This document shows positions 60,378-64,000 of a DNA stretch of 64,000 bases, piece by piece. The DNA is taken from contig NC_079882.1 in assembly GCF_029227915.1 (NCBI RefSeq), forward strand, positions 29,814,001 through 29,878,000. Reading direction: 5' to 3'. Under the pieces are notes generated by a model. It had not been told where the DNA came from and searched no databases. It saw nothing but the letters and a program-made list of their open reading frames with translations. Made by a program: the position numbers and the translations under genes. The stretch is from Hydractinia symbiolongicarpus (Eukaryota > Cnidaria > Hydrozoa > Anthoathecata > Hydractiniidae). Each line of letters opens with the position of its first letter. Positions within the stretch are counted from its first letter, which is position 1.

Positions 60378-62548
60378 CTAAAATACAAAAGGAAACTGGT
60401 GGTGTAAAAAACTTTAAAACCTAAGGAACACTTAATATGGAGTCCATACTTTCCTTACATTTTGTATTAGCTAGAGTTCCTGAAATTTCTTGTATTTTTT
60501 CTCGGCTATTTTTGCCAAAAAATTCATACTTTTAGCATCATAATAATTTAAATTAAGTTGCAAGGATATTGATATAACAGACTTCTCTCTCAATAAGAAC
60601 AAATTAACCACTTTTAAAATGTTATCCGTGCTAATATTTTAAAAATAAAACTTAGATCTAAACCCATATTTTTAGACATTTTCCAGCCATGTTAATATTT
60701 CTGAATTTTTCTTGGCATTTTGACAAAATTCCTGACATTGCTGACTAGATACAATTATATAAAACTTAAATATCTTTGGTTTTTGGGTGTCTTAACGTTG
60801 ATAAATTTAAGCACTTCTGATAAAAAAAATTTAATTCATATGAGCCTTCATTTTGATATTTCAAAGTTTAGAATTCTTCATAGAACTATTGTGATATATA
60901 ACAGAAAACTAAATAATTCTAGCGTCCCATCAAACTGCATGGAGTAAGATTGATCATATACATCTTCAATAGCTTCTAGGTTAAAGTCAGCGTATTTTTT
61001 TTGTTTATTTTTCTTTATTGTAATATTTTTATCTTTTGCAATCAGACCGTTTAAAAGTTAAATTTTTATCTGTTTCCTTCCCGTTCTTGGATTGTTATAT
61101 TTTTTAATATAAAAACACAAAAAAGAATATAAACAAAAGAATAAAAATTTCACTGTGTTGTGTTTTGTTTGAAAACGCTTGACGTTTTTGGTTTGACTGG
61201 TAAGACAACATAACCGCATTACAATGGATGCTCTGCCAATAAATTTAGATATCCATATCAAATATCTAACATTATTAATTTGCTGTTTTCTACTTAAGAG
61301 CATACATAGGACAACTGAAGAAAAAAATAGATGTTGCAAAATGACCTCTTCACACTTGAAATTACCTGGATTTTTCACAATTGAGCAGCAACATTTAGCA
61401 ACAGTAGCAAAATATACAGAAAATTCTGTATGGTTCATATTATTTGGACAGAATTTGGAATGAAACTCTTGGGCGTTTGAGGGAAATTGTAAAATTAAGC
61501 CAAAATAAATATTTTTGTCCTAATTAGAACAATAATTGAGTTGATAAAGAAACAGGTAGCTCCTGGTAACTCGAACCACCAAAATAATAGTTTGACATAA
61601 GGAATGTTCAAGTTAAACAAAGCTCTCATTAAGTAGAACTTAGTCTAAAATGAGAATAAAACGGTTTTTCAAGAGGTAGGGGAACAGTTACCTAAAAAAG
61701 GTGCAATCTTAGCAATGAAACCCTGTAATTCAAATTTTCCTTGACAGACAACTATCCATATTACATCAGGTGTTTATTAAAACAAAAAAAAATCAAAATA
61801 AAACATTTATCCAGTCTTTAATTTCCTTTTCTCAACAAAAGTTTCAGTTATCCAGTCTTTCAGTTACTGGGAGCCAGGGTGTCCAGCAAAAAATTGAAGA
61901 AAAATGGAGGATTTTAGAGAATCAACTTTATTTTATTTCTGAGGTTTTGTTGATGGAATTTAATTTAATGGAAAACCGACGTTAAGCCGAGAATGATGAT
62001 GATGATGATGTTAAGTCTATCAATTTCTGATGTCAAGTACAAATTTGTTTGGGAAAGTATTACTTAATTATTAATGATTATCACTGCAACAATATATTTT
62101 AAATATATTACTGGGCCATTTCACAAAACCAAAAAAATTGATTTTTTTGCCCTGGTTATGTCGTGGTAACCGGGTTATGAATGCTGATATAAATGGCTGT
62201 CCAGGCAGGTTGTGATTGGCATTTTCTTTGAATTTTTGCGAATGAAACATTCTCTACAAGATAAAGCACCCATACGAACTAGGCATGGAGAAAGAAAAAA
62301 GTCTCGACTTAATTTTAATATAAATATATTACAACATAATATACTTTGAAGTAACTAAGGTTCATGGAACCTAAATTAAACGCCCATGTCGATTAAACGT
62401 CAATTTCTGAATAAACACCCTGGCGTTTATTCAATCATTTACGGTAATCTTTTTGCGGGAATTAAGTTTGGTGAAAAGTTATTAAACTTAAAAAACCCAA
62501 AATTTAGTATTCAAGAAATTTCGTTTTATATGAGAACAACAACAACTT
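60378..62548. other. 5' flank / intron region of the dehydrogenase
   Basis: AT-rich. Probably intron and upstream region of the minus-strand dehydrogenase. A candidate first exon at 61154-61219 is discussed as a finding. A short GATGAT microsatellite lies near 61994. No other gene is seen. Confidence 0.4.
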
Positions 62549-62899
62549 AGATAGATCGATAGATGTGCATATTTAACATGGCTAGCCTCACAAATATCGA
62601 GGGATATACCCTGTCTATTATTTCCAGGAGGGGCCATGGCGTAGATGAAGAGTCCTAGAGTATTTAATGCTCATTTTGAGCTACGCAGACCCAATTAAAG
62701 CCCGTGCTCTACTAGACAACTCCCGGCAACATCCAACGGCCCACACAGTGTGCCATCTTCCCAATTTCCCTCACATGGCTTGGGTTAACCCGGGGCTATG
62801 GTAACATTCACTCGCCCATGTTGAATCGCCGTCAAGAGGAATCGAACCCCGGTCTCCCGCACAGAGTACGAGAGCTATAACCACTAATCTACGGCGCCA
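62549..62899 (-). mobile_element. tRNA-derived SINE, copy 2
   Basis: Same family and orientation as 18187-18537. A-box-like word at 62881-62891, perfect B-box at 62838-62848, and a GATAGAT-type tail at the left. About ten to twelve differences from copy 1 over 350 bp. Confidence 0.85.
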
Positions 62900-62934
62900 T
62901 AAGCAGCTTGCCACCAGAGCTACTTGCTTGTCTA

Positions 62935-63190
62935 GCGCTCGACCCCGATTATGTTTGTTCTAAAGTACATAAACCGGCCTGCCCCGAATATGTATATTTT
63001 ATAAGTGGCAAATAATATTTTTAAAATTTCTAATAAACCAGCCTGCCCTGATTAGTGCTAAATAATATTTTTAAACTGCCGTACATAATAAACCAGCTTG
63101 TCCTGATTATGTTGACCTGATTATGTATTTTCTGCCCTGTTCTTAACCGGGGCAAGCTGCTGTACATAATCAGGGTGGCGTTTATTTTCT
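62935..63190. repeat. cluster of degenerate direct and inverted repeats
   Basis: The word ATAAACCRGCCTGCCC(Y)GATTA recurs at about 62970, 63046 and 63089. CCTGATTATGT (63116-63126) and ACATAATCAGG (63164-63174) form a perfect 11-bp inverted pair. Confidence 0.6.
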
Positions 63191-63342
63191 GGCAGAACAA
63201 TGATACGGCTTAAACAGAAAATATTTCTAAAAATACAATAATATAATGAAAACAGTTTTTATAATTTCAGTTATATATAGCTAGCTAGTGTGCATAAAAT
63301 TGTTGTTTCTTTCCAGATCATAATTCTAAATCGCTATTAGCT

Positions 63343-63456
63343 AGACAATTAGCTAGCTAGCTAGCTAAGCTATTGAACTATAGCAAGCCAGCTGTATTTA
63401 AAAAATTGAAATAAAGCTATCCAGTTATAGTTAGCTTGCTAGCTAGCTAGCTAGAG
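63343..63456 (+). repeat. AGCT/TAGC-rich tetranucleotide clusters
   Basis: Two short runs of TAGC units (63343-63366 and 63431-63453) separated by AT-rich sequence; self-complementary. Confidence 0.75.
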
Positions 63457-64000
63457 CTATCACCACTCTCAGCTGATCTAATTAGCTGAGAGCGATGATG
63501 ACACAAAAAACAAAGACACGAACTTCCTTACCATGCTTAAATATGATTATTTCAAACAAATGCTGTCAATTAATGCAAATCTTTTTATAACATTCTTTTT
63601 AGCAAACGATAAAGTGCAATATATATATTTGCTTGGTGAAAAGTGGCTTCCGCCTGACGAAATTGATGCCGACAAACTTTTCTGGGCATGCGCATTTTTG
63701 TTTGTATGTATATGTTTTTCTTCAAAACATTCTCAGAAATATACGGCGAAAACCCCAGGGCATCTTGTAATTTTTTTTCTGACATTGCGTCATCAATGAA
63801 ACGAATCAAGAACGGACAATTGTTAATTCTGAAATTGGTTGATAAAATTTTCCGTTTTGATTTAAACTGAAAGTTAAAATCATTTTTTCTTTTCTCATGT
63901 TGGATAAGGACGAAAAATCTATAAGGGCAAACTGTGGACGTACATCCATATAGGTGTGAAGAAAGAAGAAATTCACGCCAAATCGAATATTCACGTCACA
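63457..64000. other. window end, nothing firm
   Basis: Overlapping short frames on both strands with no domain. The word CCCCAGGGCATCTTGTA near 63755 matches the micro-insertion at 34441. Confidence 0.4.

Overview
The window looks like AT-rich nuclear DNA from an animal, most likely a cnidarian and probably a medusozoan. Genes are few and far apart, with spliceosomal introns, a nicotinic-type channel exon, two single-exon rhodopsin-class receptors, a GdhA-type glutamate dehydrogenase, tRNA-derived SINEs and many kinds of DNA transposon. The phylum call is an inference from gene types and repeat style; no single sequence here proves it.

Layout. Positions 57-810 hold the last exon of an alpha-type nicotinic acetylcholine receptor subunit (plus strand; the rest lies left of the window). 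Positions 6161-6715 (minus) hold a small single-exon protein with a possible PH-like fold. Positions 9109-13082 are a nearly intact 3,974-bp DNA transposon: a perfect 60-bp terminal inverted repeat, a 6-bp target duplication, an integrase-type DDE transposase with one intron, and a convergent, broken HECT-type ubiquitin ligase gene. Positions 15535-19389 are a decayed PIF/Harbinger element with a TAA target duplication, a nonsense-mutated transposase exon and an inserted SINE. Positions 20429-21732 are tandem repeats. Positions 24249-25854 are the wreck of an integrase gene that once ended in a PHD finger. Positions 26328-27792 hold three neighbouring tandem arrays, ending in 44 uninterrupted CTGT units. 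Positions 32735-34560 (minus) are a decayed LINE reverse transcriptase split by later insertions. A perfect 85-bp fold-back element sits at 38896-38980. Positions 42816-43970 and 48735-49721 are two paralogous plus-strand GPCR genes. Positions 53346-54062 are a pogo-like element carrying a HIRAN-like coding fragment. Positions 59028-60377 (minus) are the main exon of an NADP-type glutamate dehydrogenase. A second SINE copy lies at 62549-62899.

The host genes are not an operon and show no shared pathway. The two GPCRs are a local duplication. Most of the organisation comes from successive transposon insertions. The most informative object is the transposon at 9109-13082: its ends and transposase look recent, while its companion ubiquitin-ligase-like gene has decayed. 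A second pattern is a set of very small insertions (47 and 85 bp) sharing a terminal word close to CAACCTCGTCCCCAGGGC and sitting in TTAACC-containing target duplications.
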